Made by a program: the position numbers and the translations under genes. A DNA stretch of 12,380 nucleotides from an uncultured Desulfovibrionaceae bacterium (GTDB lineage: Bacteria; Desulfobacterota; Desulfovibrionia; Desulfovibrionales; Desulfovibrionaceae): contig CASQEL010000025.1 in assembly GCA_949427775.1 (NCBI GenBank), forward strand, positions 1 through 12,380, in the 5' to 3' direction. Shown here one piece after another: positions 1-5,807 of the stretch. Below the pieces are notes generated by a model. That model was given only the letters and a program-made list of their open reading frames with translations, did not search any database and had not been told where the DNA came from. How positions within the stretch are numbered: the stretch's first letter is position 1; each line of letters begins with the position of its first letter.

Positions 1-335
1 TTGGAAAGCAGGAAGGCATTTCCATTGGAAAACAGGAAGGCATTTCCATTGGAAAGCAGGAAGGCATTTCCATCGGTGAAGCAAGAGGCATTTCCATTGG
101 AAAACAGGAAGGCATTTCCATTGGAAAACAGGAAGGCATGACAGAAGGCATAAGAAATGTTCTGCATGACTTGCTGCAAAGCCGCTTCAGCACTTTGCCG
201 CACGACATGTGCGCATTCATTGCAAACATGACCGACACAAGCACACTGAGGATGCTGACGCGGGAAGTGTACCGGGTAGAATCTCTTGAGGCGTTTCGCA
301 CTCTTCTGAAACAGGCGGATACTTCCAAAAAATAA
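1..335 (+). CDS. Rpn-type nuclease/transposase-like protein, C-terminal part (5' end outside window)
   Basis: The frame is open from base 3 to a TAA at 333-335 and continues upstream of the window, so only the last 110 residues are visible. They begin with an eight-residue repeat (GKQEGISI and variants), then a helical tail containing LLQSRFSTLP and ESLEAFRTLL. Glycine/glutamate-rich repeats followed by an 'RFG.LP ... A.SLE.F' tail are characteristic of the Rpn (recombination-promoting nuclease, YhgA-like) and DUF4351-type proteins, whose catalytic PD-(D/E)XK domain is N-terminal. That domain is not in the window, so activity cannot be judged. These genes are typically scattered in many diverged copies per genome; the fragment just downstream fits this. 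The family call rests on pattern recognition only. Confidence 0.72.
   Translation, partial: GKQEGISIGKQEGISIGKQEGISIGEARGISIGKQEGISIGKQEGMTEGIRNVLHDLLQSRFSTLPHDMCAFIANMTDTSTLRMLTREVYRVESLEAFRTLLKQADTSKK
3..140 (+). repeat. In-frame 24-bp tandem repeat encoding GKQEGISI
   Basis: Five and a half head-to-tail 24-bp units (phase starts at 3, 27, 51, 75, 99 and 123), each beginning GGAAA(A/G)CAGGAAGGC. Unit 4 is the most diverged (GEARGISI); the last loses the ISI part. The period is a multiple of three, so copy number can change without breaking the frame. The array continues out of the window on the left. Confidence 0.9.
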
Positions 336-347
336 CTGTGGAAGTGA

Positions 348-500
348 TTGCTTTTTACACGGAGTCATGCCCTTGCATGGCGGCTGCTTCCGCAACAGTA
401 TTTTCTGCTTGATGCCAAGCGCATACCGGAAGAAACACTCGCCGGAAACAATGATCTCGCAACCCTGCGCATCCGTTTTGAACGCGCACAGGACATTGGG
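348..500 (+). pseudogene. Fragment of a second Rpn-type nuclease gene
   Basis: Immediately after the first gene, a plus-strand frame reads a stretch containing LLPQQYFLLDAKRIPEETL and NDLATLRIRFERAQD. This resembles the middle region of Rpn/YhgA-like proteins, where a 'Y.L.D..RIP.E.L' segment follows the nuclease core. There is no convincing start codon or ribosome binding site. The frame then runs into the 505-547 hairpin and the repeat element, where the translation stops looking like protein. I read it as a decayed internal fragment of a paralogue. It cannot be the tail of the first gene, which already has its own C-terminus. Confidence 0.5.
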
Positions 501-504
501 GAAA

Positions 505-547
505 ATAATGGGAAATCCCCCGGCAAAGCTGGGGGATTTCCCATTAT
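505..547. terminator. Perfect 17-bp hairpin, possible terminator
   Basis: Bases 505-521 and 531-547 are exact reverse complements (17 bp) around a 9-nt loop that contains a further GC/GC pair. On the minus strand the stem is followed by a T-rich TTTTCCCC. It would be a late back-up terminator for metK, about 165 nt after its stop. On the plus strand no T run follows. It may instead be a mobile or regulatory hairpin; see findings. Confidence 0.5.
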
Positions 548-549
548 AT

Positions 550-713
550 TACAACGCCATCCGCGAAAAGCCGAATTTTTTCGGCCTGCAAGGCGCAAGG
601 CAAGCATCGGCCGAAGCCGCAGTGAACCTGCCGCAAGGTCAATGGCGGCCTTGCAACGCCGCGGGACGGAAAAAGGCGGCTTTGCGCAGGCGGATTGCTG
701 AGGGCTGCCCCTA
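550..713. repeat. Dispersed repeat element, copy 1 (left end missing)
   Basis: This stretch aligns in direct orientation with 3503-3666, sharing long identical blocks such as CCGCGAAAAGCCGA, TTTTTTCGGCCTGCAAGG, GCCTTGCAAC and GGCGGATT.CTGAG. The right terminus GCTGCCCCTA matches the GCTGACCCTA end of copy 2. The left inverted terminus seen in copy 2 (TAGGGTCAGC) is absent here; the 505-547 hairpin lies in its place. It contains GCCGAA-TTTT-TTCGGC, which on the minus strand is a short hairpin followed by TTTT, positioned to end metK transcripts. Its last bases provide the metK stop codon. Confidence 0.8.
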
Positions 714-1886
714 CGCTTTGGCGGCGGTTTTCAGATCCGCCACGGCATCCGTCTGCTCCCAGGTGAATTCAGGCAATTCGCGCCCGAAGTGCCCGTAGCA
801 GGACGATTTCTTATAAATGGGACGCTTCAGATTCAGACGCTTGGTGATGAAGTAGGGGCGCAAATCAAAGACTTCGCGCACAGCCCTGGTGAGCACTTCA
901 TCGGGAACATCTCCGGTACCCATGGAAGATACCAGCACGGACACCGGCTCAGCCACGCCGATGCAATAGGCGATCTGCACTTCGCAGCGCGGCGCCAGAC
1001 CGGCGGCCACAACATTTTTGGCGATGTAGCGGCCCATGTACGCGCCGGAACGGTCCACCTTGGAGGGGTCTTTGCCCGAAAACGCGCCGCCGCCGTGGTG
1101 GCCGGAGCCGCCGTAGGTGTCCTGAATGATCTTGCGGCCGGTCAAACCGCAGTCGCCCATGGGGCCGCCCACGACAAAGCGTCCAGTGGTGTTGATGAAA
1201 ATTTCGCAGTTCTTTTCGTCAAAATAGCCGGAGGGCTCCAGCACCGGACGGATGACGTGACTCTTCACCGCTTCGATGATCTCTTCCTGAGTGGCCGAAT
1301 CGGCGTGCTGCGTGGAAACCACCACATTATTGATGCGCACAGGCTTGCCGTCCACATACTCGAAAGACACCTGCGTCTTGCCGTCGGGACGGAAGAAATC
1401 CACAATGCCGCCCTTGCGCACGCGGGTCAGTTGCTGGGAGAGCTGATGCGCCCAGTAGATAGGGGCGGGCATAAGCGTGGCGGTTTCGTCGCAGGCAAAG
1501 CCGAACATCATGCCCTGGTCGCCCGCGCCCTGATCTTCGGGGGCGGTGCGGAGAACCCCCTGCGCGATATCCGGCGACTGCTTGTCGATGGAAGAAATGA
1601 CGGCGCAGGTCTGCCAGTCGAAGCCCATCTCCGAGCTGTTGTACCCGATTTCGCGGATGGTTTCACGCACAACCGAAGGCAGGTCGGCATACCCGCGCGT
1701 GCTGATTTCTCCGGCGATGACGGCCATGCCCGTGGTCACCAGAGTTTCGCAGGCGACATGGGAATCCGGATCCTGGGCCAGCAGCGTGTCCAGCACGGCG
1801 TCGGAAATCTGGTCGGCCACTTTGTCGGGGTGTCCTTCAGTCACGGACTCGGATGTGAAAAAATATCTGCCTTTTTCGGGCTGCAT
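711..1886 (-). CDS. metK: S-adenosylmethionine synthetase (methionine adenosyltransferase)
   Basis: A 391-residue cytosolic enzyme making S-adenosylmethionine, phosphate and diphosphate from methionine and ATP; homologues are about 380-400 residues. Visible signatures: the substrate-binding HPDK at 19-22 near the N-terminus (FTSESVTEGHPDKVADQ), GAGDQGMMFG at 120-129, and the glycine-rich GHHGGGAFSGKDPSKVDRS at 262-280, which carries the phosphate-binding and catalytic Lys/Asp residues. The frame is open further upstream, but the ATG at 1886 is chosen because AGGAGG lies at the right spacing before it and the family starts here. It follows panC after 32 bp on the same strand, so the two are almost certainly cotranscribed. 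No SAM riboswitch fits the gap. The TAG stop coincides with the end of a dispersed repeat element. Confidence 0.98.
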   Translation of the reverse strand: MQPEKGRYFFTSESVTEGHPDKVADQISDAVLDTLLAQDPDSHVACETLVTTGMAVIAGEISTRGYADLPSVVRETIREIGYNSSEMGFDWQTCAVISSIDKQSPDIAQGVLRTAPEDQGAGDQGMMFGFACDETATLMPAPIYWAHQLSQQLTRVRKGGIVDFFRPDGKTQVSFEYVDGKPVRINNVVVSTQHADSATQEEIIEAVKSHVIRPVLEPSGYFDEKNCEIFINTTGRFVVGGPMGDCGLTGRKIIQDTYGGSGHHGGGAFSGKDPSKVDRSGAYMGRYIAKNVVAAGLAPRCEVQIAYCIGVAEPVSVLVSSMGTGDVPDEVLTRAVREVFDLRPYFITKRLNLKRPIYKKSSCYGHFGRELPEFTWEQTDAVADLKTAAKA

Positions 1887-1918
1887 AGGGAAAACCTCCT
1901 GCGGGGGTGTGTTGTTCG

Positions 1919-2767
1919 TTATGCGGTGAGAAGAATATTGTCTATCAGCCGGGCTTTGCCCATGCGCACAGCGCAGGCCATCAACGCGGCATCGCCGACG
2001 GCATCCAGCGGTTCCAGAGACTCGGGATGCACGACGGAAAGATAGTCCGGCCGTCCCAACGGCAGATGCTCCGCCCAACGGTGCAGCACCGCCTGCGTCA
2101 ACAAAGGAACACGGCGTTCCCCCCGGCGGACCATTTCCCGCGCCAGCAACAGACCGTTTCGGATTTCGGGAGCCTGGGCGCGCTCTTCGGGCGTCATGTA
2201 CACGTTGCGCGAACTGAGGGCCAGTCCGTCTTCTTCCCGCACCGTGGGACGTCCTTCAATACGCACGGGCAGATTGAGGTCGCGCGCCATGCGCCGGATA
2301 ATCGCCAACTGCTGCCAGTCCTTCCGGCCGAATACGGCCACATCGGGAGAAGTCAGCATGAACAGCTTGAGGACCACGGTGCACACGCCCCGAAAATGCA
2401 CGGGACGCGCCGCGCCGCACAGTCCTCGCGCCAAATCCGGCACCGCGACCCAGGTCGCGTGATCCGGAGCGTACATGACCTCGGGCGTCGGCGTAAACAG
2501 GGCGTCCACTCCCAAGTCGCGGGCAATGGCCGCGTCCCGTTCCGAATCGCGCGGGTATGCGGCAAGGTCTTCTCCCGGACCGAACTGCGCGGGGTTGACG
2601 AAAAGGCTTACCACCAGCTTGTCGGCCAGAGTGCGCGCATGGCGCATCAAATCCATATGCCCGGCATGATAGTACCCCATGGTGGGCACCAGGGCCACGC
2701 TTGCGCCGTCGTCGCGCCATTTCCGGCACTGGGACTGAATATCTTGAGGAGTTTTTAGTATCTGCAT
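1919..2767 (-). CDS. panC: Pantoate--beta-alanine ligase (pantothenate synthetase)
   Basis: A 282-residue cytosolic enzyme that condenses D-pantoate with beta-alanine using ATP via a pantoyl-adenylate, the last step of pantothenate synthesis. The class motifs are in order: VPTMGYYHAGH at 27-37 (HxGH nucleotide-binding motif; the usual small residue and Leu before the first His are both Tyr here), FVNPAQFGPGEDLAAYPR at 56-73, FGRKDWQQL at 146-154, and REEDGLALSSRNVYM at 177-191 (KMSKS-like segment). Length matches the family. The ATG at 2767 has no strong Shine-Dalgarno (only ACCTTG-like sequence before it), yet no better start exists. It is the first gene of a panC-metK unit; the leader is AT-rich but I see no clear promoter. 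A tnpB-less IS element sits about 100 bp upstream. Confidence 0.97.
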   Translation of the reverse strand: MQILKTPQDIQSQCRKWRDDGASVALVPTMGYYHAGHMDLMRHARTLADKLVVSLFVNPAQFGPGEDLAAYPRDSERDAAIARDLGVDALFTPTPEVMYAPDHATWVAVPDLARGLCGAARPVHFRGVCTVVLKLFMLTSPDVAVFGRKDWQQLAIIRRMARDLNLPVRIEGRPTVREEDGLALSSRNVYMTPEERAQAPEIRNGLLLAREMVRRGERRVPLLTQAVLHRWAEHLPLGRPDYLSVVHPESLEPLDAVGDAALMACAVRMGKARLIDNILLTA

Positions 2768-2865
2768 ATCAAGGTATAGTAATATAGTTTATCGGTGAAG
2801 CCATTATACACGTCCCTGCCGAGCTTGTCCAGTCCTCCGTCGCCGGCCGAAAAGACATTGTTTTA

Positions 2866-3184
2866 TCTAACGCGCCGTAAAACCTCTCCCTTCAGGGGAG
2901 GATATAAGGCGCGCCTTGACTGGAATTTTTGCCTTTCTGCCTTTTGTGTGCTAGCAGGTGACACGGCGGCAGGGCATGCCGTGTCAGCCTGCGGAGAGAC
3001 AGTGAGACCTGGGGGAACAGGTGGTTGGTTCGAACCCGTAAAATTCCCCACGTGGGAATGTTTGCGGCGAAAACCAAGCCTTGTTCCTCTGGGCAGTCTC
3101 GTGGAAGCAGGAACCCGCTCAGGGTTGCAATCGCAAGATTGCCTCCGCTGGGAATCCCCTCCGTTTAGGGAGGGGAGGATGTCA
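2866..3184 (+). mobile_element. IS200/IS605-type remnant A: ends, tnpB tail and omega-RNA-like region, no transposase
   Basis: Left end: a hairpin CCTCTCCC-TTCA-GGGGAGG (2883-2900) enclosed by CGCGCC (2871-2876) and GGCGCG (2908-2913). Right end: TCCCCTCC-GTTTA-GGGAGGGGA, then GGATGTCAA (about 3154-3184), the palindromic right-end style of IS605/IS1341 elements. Between them a plus-strand frame reads AGDTAAGHAVSACGETVRP (around 2954-3010) and GSLVEAGT, which looks like the extreme C-terminus of a TnpB protein. No tnpA and no tnpB catalytic region are present; the left end joins the tnpB tail directly. In intact elements the omega guide RNA comes from this 3' segment, and the guide would be the bases just after 3184. 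It is a homologue of the inverted copy at 11013-11334. Confidence 0.75.
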
Positions 3185-3488
3185 ACAAAAAATATCCCGA
3201 CAGAACGAGGCTACCCGCAACAAAAGCGGACGGAAGTTTTGCAATGTTTCAACAGGTTGAAATGTTATATATGCGGAGGAATTCGGAAATAGTATGCGAA
3301 AAATACAAGAAAGTCATCCCATCAAAATCACAGCAGGCATATGAGGTTAGCAAGGGACTTTAACCTATTATCGTGGCCGTTGCCCCATGTTGGACAACAC
3401 AGAAAGACAGCTTGTAGTCAAGCTGCTTTCACGAGAGCACATTTTCTTGTACGCATGATCCGGAATGCCGTCTCTGAGGAGCGGCCTC
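3185..3488. other. Intergenic stretch without a recognisable gene
   Basis: About 300 bp between the IS605-type remnant and repeat copy 2. I found no protein family in any frame and no RNA gene. It contains a short perfect inverted repeat, TTTCAAC-AG-GTTGAAA at 3247-3262, of unknown meaning. The bases right after 3184 would be the guide of an omega RNA if the remnant is still transcribed. Confidence 0.6.
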
Positions 3489-3666
3489 TAGGGTCAGCCC
3501 TCAGTAAAACGCCGTCCGCGAAAAGCCGATTTTTTTCGGCCTGCAAGGTGAAGGCACACATGGGGCGAAGCTGTATTGAAATGCCACAAGGGCAATGTTA
3601 GCCTTGCAACTTCGCGGACGGAAAAAGACGGCTTTGCAGCAGGCGGATTACTGAGCGCTGACCCTA
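3489..3666. mobile_element. Complete 178-bp miniature inverted-repeat element (copy 2)
   Basis: The left terminus TAGGGTCAGCCCTCAGTAA (3489-3507) and the reverse complement of the right terminus (3648-3666) match at 18 of 19 positions; similarity continues inward with indels (GCCGTCCGCGAAAAGCCG against GCGGACGGAAAAAGACGGC). Each end carries TA, as expected for insertion into a TA dinucleotide in the IS630/Tc1-mariner manner; this family assignment is inference. It has no coding capacity. On the minus strand the interior forms GCCGA-AAAAAA-TCGGC followed by TTTT, a short intrinsic-terminator shape directed against the kinase gene, whose TAG stop is the element's terminal TA plus its first G. 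Confidence 0.75.
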
Positions 3667-4857
3667 AGGGGCAAGACATGGTTCAATAAGACCGGACATT
3701 TGAAGTTGTTGGAATAATTGCGCTACATCCTGCTCAATAACTTCAGGCAGTATTTCCGGAAATATTTCCCGGAGCAAATCAACTACCTCGGCGCCGCTGA
3801 GAGGATATTCCAGCATTCGCCATATTCCCTCTCCCATTCTGTTCAGGTGAAAGATCGAACCTTCCTCTTCATTTAGCAAATACCCCCCATCTTCTCCTGA
3901 AACAAGGATAATTTCATCTTTCCGCCTGTAAAGCGTAGAGAGAAGAATACACTGTCTTGAAAATCTGTGCGGATGAGTCGATTGGATGGCTATGGACTGG
4001 TGCGCCGGAGCAGACATATCGGCAAGGTATTGCGAATGCAGTAATTCAGCAGCGCTGTCAAGGTCGGCATATTCCAATTCAAAACAGGGAACTGACGATG
4101 AAAGAGACTGCATAGCCTCAAGAGCGGCCCCGGCTGTCCCTCGATACAGAACACAATGGGAGAGTAACTTGCGCGAATCGGGGGTACAGTTCCGTAACAC
4201 CGTTTTTCCCCCTGTCCGGCGGCGAAGGAAAATACATGCCGCGATCTTTCTTCGAGTTCCAAACTGCGCGAGTACAGGCAACCCTGGTGCAAGATATTTA
4301 TAGTGTCCGTCTGTTTCACCGGTATGGTCATGAACAAACGTACGAAGAGGGAGAGACGGTGGAAGAGGAAGCCTCAGGCGAGGTGGTATACCAAAGGAAA
4401 ATACTTCATTATCAGAAATGATGCCCACCAGATCATCACCAAAGCCAACACACCCCTCTGCCATCAAACGCGTAATCAGGCTGCTTTTGCCCGCATGATT
4501 GTTGCCGAGAAACAAACAGACGCCATCGGGAAGCTGTGCGGCAGCGGCATGCATGTGCAGCAGAGAAGGAACACTACGGCAGACAGCCATGATCAGCTCA
4601 ATGGACAAGCTGCACAAAAGGCACGTTACACTGACTTCCCTGACAGGACAAACCAACCACGGAGCATTGACAATATACCCTTCGGGTGACGCGCGGCTGA
4701 CAGTGAGCAAAGGAATATTGGAAGGGCAGGCCAAGCCGATGTTAAACGGCCATGTCCCGAAAAACTTCTGTATCGGCACAAGGAGTTCGTCGCACGAATC
4801 AAGGCGCATCAGAAGTCCGGGATAGCCTTCAATCACAATGTCATAACCTTTCAGCAT
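3664..4857 (-). CDS. HPr-kinase-like domain fused to a PqqD-family domain
   Basis: The product has 397 residues. Residues 1-95 form an N-terminal region I do not recognise. Residues 100-260 resemble HPr kinase/PEP-carboxykinase-fold kinases: HMHAAA at 101-106 (position of the HPr kinase catalytic His region), the P-loop LGNNHAGKSSL at 117-127, and GFGDDLVGI at 138-146 (counterpart of the VADD metal/catalytic aspartates). Residues 315-395 are PqqD-like: YLLNEEEG, then GSIFHLNRMGEGIW, a DVAQLFQQL helix and MSGLIEP. PqqD domains bind leader peptides in RiPP pathways, and HPr-kinase homologues can phosphorylate serine, including in lasso peptides. The Ser-repeat peptide gene lies 194 bp upstream on the same strand, so I infer they act together. 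G+C is low: 27 of 60 in the line at 3721, against 47 of 60 in an iorA line. The ribosome binding site is weak (AGG, 8 nt spacing). The substrate is unknown. Confidence 0.78.
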   Translation of the reverse strand: MLKGYDIVIEGYPGLLMRLDSCDELLVPIQKFFGTWPFNIGLACPSNIPLLTVSRASPEGYIVNAPWLVCPVREVSVTCLLCSLSIELIMAVCRSVPSLLHMHAAAAQLPDGVCLFLGNNHAGKSSLITRLMAEGCVGFGDDLVGIISDNEVFSFGIPPRLRLPLPPSLPLRTFVHDHTGETDGHYKYLAPGLPVLAQFGTRRKIAACIFLRRRTGGKTVLRNCTPDSRKLLSHCVLYRGTAGAALEAMQSLSSSVPCFELEYADLDSAAELLHSQYLADMSAPAHQSIAIQSTHPHRFSRQCILLSTLYRRKDEIILVSGEDGGYLLNEEEGSIFHLNRMGEGIWRMLEYPLSGAEVVDLLREIFPEILPEVIEQDVAQLFQQLQMSGLIEPCLAP

Positions 4858-4904
4858 GGCAAAGCCTAATCCCTGCCCCCTCCTTCCTCGCTACCTACGC
4901 GAGT

Positions 4905-5054
4905 TAGAGCATTTTCAGGTCGAAAATGCTCTGCCGACTGCGGGAGCAGGCGGCCGCCGCGAAGGCATAAGCGCAATTTATTTGCGCTGTTACATGCCGG
5001 AGCGAGCGTGTCTTCACCTTTAACTTTGTAAAAAGTCAAAGTGAATCTGCTCTA
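4905..5054. repeat. Candidate inverted-repeat element between peptide and kinase genes
   Basis: The ends TAGAGCATTTTCAG (4905-4918) and, reverse-complemented from 5041-5054, TAGAGCAGATTCAC agree at 11 of 14 positions and both begin with TA. Inside are three hairpins: AGAGCATTTTC-AGGTC-GAAAATGCTCT (4906-4932, 11 bp), GCGCAA-TTTAT-TTGCGC (4971-4987), and ACTTTG/CAAAGT near 5025-5040. None is followed by a clear T run on the minus strand. There is no coding capacity. It separates two genes that probably share a transcript and may uncouple their expression. Boundaries are my estimate. Confidence 0.5.
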
Positions 5055-5369
5055 GAGAGGAAAAAACGGTCCTCTTGATGGTCTGCTTCGGTATGAGGGC
5101 CTGCTTGGTCTTGATGGTCTGCTTGGTCTTGACGGTCTGCTTCGGTGTGAGGGCCTGCTCCGATAAGATGGCCTGCTCGGTCTTGAAGGCCTGCTCCGAT
5201 AAGATGGCCTACTTTTTCTTGAAGGTCTAGCGGCGTCAGCTTCATTAACGCAGAGAAATAGAGGCGCGACATACGTTGTGACTCCCAAAGCAGCCATCCC
5301 CGCAAGTATTTTTCGCCTCTGCGAATGCATTTCATTTTTTCTGTTTTTTTTCTCGTGTACGGCTGTCAT
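5052..5369 (-). CDS. Tat-signal protein with Arg-Pro-Ser repeats; candidate RiPP precursor
   Basis: The product has 105 residues. The N-region MTAVHEKKNRKNEMH is followed by SQRRKIL (16-22), a twin-arginine motif, a hydrophobic stretch AGMAALGVTTYVAPLFL, and an ADA cleavage site at 44-46. The mature part is 59 residues: 17 consecutive tripeptides ending in Ser (12 RPS; the others YRS, HRS, RKS), then RGPFFPL. The start at 5369 is chosen because AAAAGGAG lies 7 nt upstream; an in-frame ATG at 5441 also follows an AAAGG. In-frame, codon-degenerate repeats (AGR/CCN/TCN or AGC) argue that the protein sequence is selected. It lies upstream of the kinase-PqqD gene on the same strand. By analogy with repeat precursors such as HxsA it may be a modified peptide; a basic secreted structural protein is the alternative. 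I do not recognise a named family. Confidence 0.68.
   Translation of the reverse strand: MTAVHEKKNRKNEMHSQRRKILAGMAALGVTTYVAPLFLCVNEADAARPSRKSRPSYRSRPSRPSRPSYRSRPSHRSRPSRPSRPSRPSRPSYRSRPSRGPFFPL
5076..5228 (-). repeat. 9-bp-period coding repeat (Arg-Pro-Ser units)
   Basis: This is the DNA behind residues 48-98 of the peptide gene. The basic unit is 9 bp (AGR CCN then a Ser codon), with 18-bp composite units that add TAY CGG/CGA AGC. Longer near-identical blocks recur, for example AGGCCATCTTATCGGAGC twice, pointing to expansion by duplication. Read in other frames it gives low-complexity sequence that I ignore. Confidence 0.88.
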
Positions 5370-5452
5370 AAAAATACTCCTTTTAAAAGGAAATAACCAA
5401 GTTACAAATATCGTCCTGCCTGGACAGATTTTCCATAACATACCTTTCTTAT

Positions 5453-5481
5453 AAATTACCGAATCAGGGCATGTCTGTAAA
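5453..5481 (-). promoter_or_regulatory. Candidate promoter of the repeat-peptide gene
   Basis: On the minus strand TTTACA (5476-5481) and TAATTT (5453-5458) are 17 bp apart, in a strongly AT-rich upstream region. That would give a leader of roughly 75-80 nt before the ATG at 5369. TTATAA, partly overlapping the second box, is an alternative -10 with longer spacing. The match is weak and the call is an inference. Confidence 0.3.
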
Positions 5482-5807
5482 TATCCTGAACTGGAGTCGA
5501 TAACAAAATAAACTAATTTTTCAATATGTTATATTTAAGATAGTGGATGATTCGTCGAGCTGTTCCGCATACCCCTCTGAAAACCATCCGCAGACTGTGC
5601 CTGGACCCGCGGTACATTCACATGTCCCTTATTTCCGGATCGCCGACGCCATCGAAAAAGATTCGGAAAAAGAGCCTGGCCGCGAGCATGCAGGGACGCC
5701 TGAGCAAGCCCCTTGTACCATGCGAGGTAGGGGAAACGCTGATACGTCTGATTGGGGAACATCGTCGGAGCGCGGCGGAGAATGCGTCGCACGGGGAATA
5801 CTCGGGA
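5482..5807. other. Intergenic stretch without a recognised gene
   Basis: Frames of 85-117 codons cross this region on both strands, but none resembles a family I know and none has convincing translation signals. On the minus strand it is the 3' flank of the AAA+ regulator; I see no clear intrinsic terminator. It contains GGAAACGCTGAT at 5732-5743, identical at 11 bases to both ends of the inverted-repeat element at 9956-10057, so part of it may be an old insertion. Confidence 0.5.

Noticed and set aside
3..140. Possible CRISPR array in the 24-bp repeats
   Set aside because: There are no spacers; units are head to tail, in frame, and part of a coding sequence.
1887..1918. SAM riboswitch in front of metK
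   Set aside because: Only 32 bp separate panC and metK, too short, and nothing upstream of panC resembles a SAM riboswitch core.
789..2045. A 418-codon open frame on the plus strand across metK
   Set aside because: It is antisense to metK, whose motifs and ribosome binding site are unambiguous. The plus-strand translation is rich in His, Ala and Gly with no family signature, the usual mirror of GC-rich codon usage.
3020..3060. Possible tRNA T-arm (GGTTCGAACCC) inside remnant A
   Set aside because: No acceptor stem, D-arm or anticodon arm can be assembled around it, and the homologous copy B has a different sequence there.
5036..5335. Alternative 99-codon frame across the Arg-Pro-Ser repeat with GAG/HTEAD-type repeats
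   Set aside because: It is another frame of the same tandem repeat. The chosen frame has a good ribosome binding site, signal peptide, cleavage site and constant residues despite synonymous changes.
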